Shown piece by piece: positions 61,241-64,000 of a stretch of 64,000 bases of DNA. Source of the DNA: Streptomyces davaonensis JCM 4913 (GTDB lineage: Bacteria > Actinomycetota > Actinomycetes > Streptomycetales > Streptomycetaceae); assembly GCF_000349325.1 (NCBI RefSeq), contig NC_020504.1, positions 8,908,326 to 8,972,325 of the forward strand, in the 5' to 3' direction. Numbering within the stretch: the stretch's first letter is position 1; each line of letters starts with the position of its first letter. The position numbers were made by a program, and so were the translations under genes. Under the pieces are notes generated by a model that saw only the letters and a list, made by a program, of their open reading frames with translations, made no database searches and was not told where the DNA came from.

Positions 61241-62247
61241 TCCCCGACCTCCCGGAGCCGGTCCGCGACGCCCTCGCGACGGCCTTCCGCCTGGACCGCG
61301 TCCTGCGCGTCGAGCCGGTGGCGCGGCCCGGCCGGATGGCGGAGAGCGCCCGGGTGCTGGTCCTCGAGAGCGACGGCACCCGGCGGACGGTCTTCGCCAA
61401 GTGGCCGTCCCGGCATGCCCGGATCCGCCGCATCGCCCGCCGGTCCGGCGCCTACCAGCGGGAGGTCATGTTCTACCAGGACCTCGCGGGGGACTGCGGA
61501 CCGAGCGTGCCGAAGCTGCACCACGCCGCCCACGACCCCGGCACCGACGCTTTCGTGCTGCTCCTGGAGGACCTCGGCGAGGCCCGCCCCGGCGACGACG
61601 CCCACAGCTCCGTCACGGACGTACGGCGGGCCCTGCGGACCGTCGCGGGACTGCACGCGCGCTGGGCGAACGGCGCCGACGGTGTGCCGTGGCTGCCCGA
61701 CTGGCTGAGCCCCCGGGTCCGGCGCTACACGCGGTTCGAGCTGGACCGGATCGCCCGCGCCGCCGCCCGGGGACGCCTGGTTCACGGGCACACGATGTTG
61801 CCGCTGCTCGCCGAACTGAGCGACGGGCTGGACGAGTTCTTCACCCGGGCGGCCAAGGACAGCGGGACCGTCATCCACGGCGACCTGCACATGGACCAGG
61901 TGCTGCTGCCCGCGTCCCCGGACGCCGTACTCGTCGACTGGCAGTTGGTGCAGCGCGGAAACGCGGGCCTGGACGTGGCACGGCTCATCGTCATGGGCCT
62001 GCCGACCGAGGAACGGCGCCTGCACGAGCGGGAGCTGCTGGAAACCTACCGCGAGGCGGGGGGCGGCTCCGACCTGCTCGACCAGTACCGCACCGGGATC
62101 GTGTGGACGGCGTTCATGAACACCTCGTACGCCCTGTCCCGCGGGCCGGAGAGAGAGACGGGCGCCTTCGGCGAGGTGATGTTCGGGAGGGTCGCGGCGG
62201 CGGCCGCCGACCACGGCCTCCTGAAAGGGCAGGGAGTCATGCGATGA
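61237..62247 (+). CDS. Aminoglycoside-phosphotransferase-fold kinase
   Basis: 336 residues from GTG 61237. The catalytic loop VIHGDLHMDQVLL and the Mg-binding VLVDWQLVQRGNAGLDVARL are those of APH/choline-kinase-fold enzymes. The N-terminal lobe has FAKWPSRHARIRR for ATP. It may phosphorylate a biosynthetic intermediate, or protect by phosphorylating product. It is the last gene of the plus-strand run that starts at 45180, and its end overlaps the convergent NIPSNAP gene by 11 bp. Confidence 0.87.
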   Translation: MIPDLPEPVRDALATAFRLDRVLRVEPVARPGRMAESARVLVLESDGTRRTVFAKWPSRHARIRRIARRSGAYQREVMFYQDLAGDCGPSVPKLHHAAHDPGTDAFVLLLEDLGEARPGDDAHSSVTDVRRALRTVAGLHARWANGADGVPWLPDWLSPRVRRYTRFELDRIARAAARGRLVHGHTMLPLLAELSDGLDEFFTRAAKDSGTVIHGDLHMDQVLLPASPDAVLVDWQLVQRGNAGLDVARLIVMGLPTEERRLHERELLETYREAGGGSDLLDQYRTGIVWTAFMNTSYALSRGPERETGAFGEVMFGRVAAAAADHGLLKGQGVMR

Positions 62248-62971
62248 GCGAGCGTCCCGTGGGCGCCAGACGCAGTCGCTGAGGCGCCGCCGACTGTGCC
62301 CGCTCGATGCCCGGGAGGATCTCGTCCCGAACGCGGGCGTGCGCCCGTACCTCGGCCGTGTGCTTGTCGTGCGCGTCCTCGTCGGGGTACGAGGTGAACA
62401 CCGCGGCCACGTTCTCGCCGGTGCGCACCGGCAGCCTGGTGAAGGTGTTGGGCGCGTCCTCGGTGGTCAGGAAGGCGAAGGGCGCCGGACCCGACTCCGC
62501 GAGCGCGGGCAGCAGGCCGTCCCGGATCAGGGCGACGCCGTCCTGGCGGCCGGGCGGGAACGACCACACGGTGGCGAACACGAACCGTTCCGGCGCCGGG
62601 GCACCGACCGGAGGCCGTCCGGCGGGGTCGTAGGAGAAGCCGGTCGCCTCGGGGCGCAGCAGCAGGACGTTGTCGGAGTCGACCATGGTGTCGTTGGCCT
62701 GCGGGCCGTGCTCGGCCCAGACGGGGCCGCCATAGAAGTCGGTGAGCCCCTGGTGGCGGGCCGTCATGTCCGGGAAGCCGCGCAGCCAGACGAAGCGGCA
62801 CGGGTCGTCGAGGTCGCGGAACTGGCCGAGCACCCGCATCCCCACGTCTTCCTGGGACTCGACGAACTCCCGGTCGAACAGCTCGATGAGCTCGTCGCGC
62901 CGGCCGGGGCGCAGCGTGTACTGGCGAAGCTCGATCACGGCAGGCAGGCCGACGAGGTCGGTCGGTGGCAT
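62237..62971 (-). CDS. NIPSNAP-family protein
   Basis: 244 residues from ATG 62971, preceded by AGGAG. Two dimeric alpha-beta-barrel repeats are present: VIELRQYTLRPGRRDELIELFDREF (first) and FVFATVWSFPPGRQDG onward (second). Bacterial members are often controlled by adjacent WYL or YafY regulators and their function is not established. It is divergent from such a regulator across a perfect palindrome at 63064-63078. It looks unrelated to the biosynthetic region. Confidence 0.88.
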   Translation of the reverse strand: MPPTDLVGLPAVIELRQYTLRPGRRDELIELFDREFVESQEDVGMRVLGQFRDLDDPCRFVWLRGFPDMTARHQGLTDFYGGPVWAEHGPQANDTMVDSDNVLLLRPEATGFSYDPAGRPPVGAPAPERFVFATVWSFPPGRQDGVALIRDGLLPALAESGPAPFAFLTTEDAPNTFTRLPVRTGENVAAVFTSYPDEDAHDKHTAEVRAHARVRDEILPGIERAQSAAPQRLRLAPTGRSLIA

Positions 62972-63063
62972 GGCGGGTCTCCTGTTCGGTGCTCTGCGGG
63001 GTGGGCGAACGCGGCTCGTACGCGCGCTGAGCCGGGCCGCGGATCGACGGTAGGGGAGGCTTG

Positions 63064-63078
63064 TGACAGGACCTGTCA
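63064..63078. promoter_or_regulatory. Perfect palindromic operator between NIPSNAP and WYL-regulator genes
   Basis: TGACAGG-A-CCTGTCA, a 7-bp perfect inverted repeat with one central base. It ends 23 bp before the regulator start and lies about 93 bp upstream of the divergent NIPSNAP start. TGACA-type palindromes are typical sites for the DeoR/YafY-like WYL regulators. Confidence 0.75.
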
Positions 63079-63101
63079 GGGTTTCCGGGGAGAATGCGTC
63101 C

Positions 63102-64000
63102 ATGTCCGCCGGCCGACTGCTGTCGGTGCTGCTGATGCTCCAGTCCCGGGGCCGTCTGTCCGCGCAGACGATCGCCGAGGAGCTGGGGGTGTCCGTGCGC
63201 ACCGCCTACCGTGACCTGACCCGTCTCCAGGCCGCCGGGGTGCCGGTCTACGCGGAGCCGGGCCGCCGGGGCGGCTACCAGCTCCTCGACGGCTACCGCA
63301 CCCGGCTGACCGGGATGAGCGAGCGTGAGGCGCGGGCCCTGTTCTTCGCCGGACTGCCCGGCCCCGCGGCCGACCTGGGCCTCGCGGGTGAGGTGACCGC
63401 GGCCCGGCTGAAGCTGCTTGCGGCACTGCCGACCGGGCTGCGCGAGGAGGCGGAGGGAACCGCGGCCGTCTTCCACCTGGACGCCCCCGGCTGGTACCGG
63501 GAACCCGAGCCGGCACCGCATCTGCCGCTCCTCGTCGAGGCGGTGCTCACCCGGCGCGCGGTGGATGTGCGCTACCGCCGCTGGCGCGCCCCGCAGGAGG
63601 TGAGCCGCCGGGTGCGCCCGTACGGGCTGGTCCTCAAGTCGGGCACCTGGTACCTCGTGGCCGCCTCGGAGAAGGGGGTCGCGACCTACCGTGCCGCCCA
63701 GGTCCTCGACGCGGCCCTGAGCGACGAACTCTTCGACCGGCCGGGCGACTTCGACCTCGGCGCCTACTGGACCTCGTACCTCGACGACTTCCGGTCCCGC
63801 CGCTACACCGGCACCGCCACCGTCCGCCTGTCCCCCAGGGGCCGCGAACGCCTGCCCGACAATGTGGCCCCGGACGTGGTGCGCGCCGTCGACGCCACCG
63901 CGACCCCGGTGGGCGACGACGGCTGGTGCGAGGCGGTCATCCCGACGGAGAGTACCCGGCACGCCTGCGGTGAGCTGCTGCGGCTCGGCGTCGACGTCGA
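63102..64000 (+). CDS. YafY-type WYL-domain transcriptional regulator (partial)
   Basis: The frame opens at ATG 63102 and runs off the right edge after 299 codons without a stop. The N-terminal HTH_11 domain (RLLSVLLMLQSRGRLSAQTIAEELGVSVRTAYRDLTRLQ, given here as successive helices) is followed by a linker and a WYL domain (VDVRYRRWRAP...RRVRPYGLVLKSGTWYLVAAS). Such proteins sense small molecules or DNA damage intermediates and usually regulate the divergent gene, here NIPSNAP. The total length of homologues (~320) suggests only a short piece is missing. Confidence 0.9.
   Translation, partial: MSAGRLLSVLLMLQSRGRLSAQTIAEELGVSVRTAYRDLTRLQAAGVPVYAEPGRRGGYQLLDGYRTRLTGMSEREARALFFAGLPGPAADLGLAGEVTAARLKLLAALPTGLREEAEGTAAVFHLDAPGWYREPEPAPHLPLLVEAVLTRRAVDVRYRRWRAPQEVSRRVRPYGLVLKSGTWYLVAASEKGVATYRAAQVLDAALSDELFDRPGDFDLGAYWTSYLDDFRSRRYTGTATVRLSPRGRERLPDNVAPDVVRAVDATATPVGDDGWCEAVIPTESTRHACGELLRLGVDV

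Noticed and set aside
1..64000. tRNA, rRNA, CRISPR arrays, phage or plasmid replication genes
   Set aside because: None was recognised on either strand.

Overview
The window is high-GC actinobacterial DNA, almost certainly from a Streptomyces. The indications are GTG/TTG starts with GGAGG-type ribosome binding sites, many ATGA/GTGA overlaps, SARP and LuxR regulators, a SigJ/ECF41-type sigma factor, and rare TTA (bldA) codons concentrated in regulators and pathway genes. Nearly all of it reads as secondary metabolism: one large composite biosynthetic region, or two or three abutting ones.

Layout. (1) 1-2.8 kb: the 3' end of a lyase-like gene, then an IS5-type element with a frameshifted transposase and an acetyltransferase passenger, then a small Streptomyces regulator pair. 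(2) 3.0-6.2 kb: trans-polyprenyl synthase, cis-prenyltransferase and O-methyltransferase. (3) 6.2-10.4 kb: three regulators (SARP, SARP-ATPase, LuxR-type). An array of 11-bp repeats typical of SARP boxes lies in front of the small SARP. (4) 10.5-14.4 kb: an indigoidine-synthetase-type NRPS (A with embedded oxidase, T, TE). (5) 14.6-20.1 kb: a tightly coupled operon of a PLP cysteine-synthase homologue, two ATP-grasp ligases, an MFS exporter and a DNA-methylase-like protein. (6) 20.1-23.1 kb: ordinary genes (SigJ-type sigma factor, WrbA, metallo-beta-lactamase fold, hypothetical). (7) 23.1-27.9 kb, minus strand: glycosyltransferase, MFS, methyltransferase, beta-keto acid cleavage enzyme and GTP cyclohydrolase II. 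(8) 28.3-33.4 kb, plus strand: gamma-glutamyltransferase homologue, archaeal-type riboflavin synthase, ABC permease, lipoprotein and flavodoxin-like reductase, ending in a terminator. (9) 33.5-34.7 kb: a tandem-HTH LuxR protein and a phosphopantetheinyl transferase. (10) 34.8-40.4 kb: an acyl module (acyl-AMP ligase, two ferritin-like di-iron proteins, hotdog thioesterase, ACP, CFA-type methyltransferase, MaoC). (11) 40.4-45.2 kb: a stand-alone A-T protein and an ABC-2 exporter. (12) 45.2-62.2 kb: free C domain, C-A-T-TE and A-T-C-A-T NRPSs, an FMN riboswitch, DHBP synthase, P-loop kinase, P450, nucleotidyltransferase-like protein, ACP, methyltransferase and APH-type kinase. (13) 62.2-64 kb: NIPSNAP protein and WYL regulator around a palindromic operator.

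How it may work together (inference). Acyl chains are activated by the ligase, tailored on an ACP, and passed through the free C domain to Ser- and Gly-type NRPS modules. The PPTase primes the carriers and the ABC and MFS systems export product. The unusual element is a dispersed, cluster-borne set of flavin genes (ribA, ribB behind an FMN riboswitch, archaeal-type riboflavin synthase, a riboflavin-transporter-like pair, an FMN-reductase-like protein). This suggests a flavin-derived building block or a dedicated flavin supply. I do not recognise the complete combination as a described cluster.
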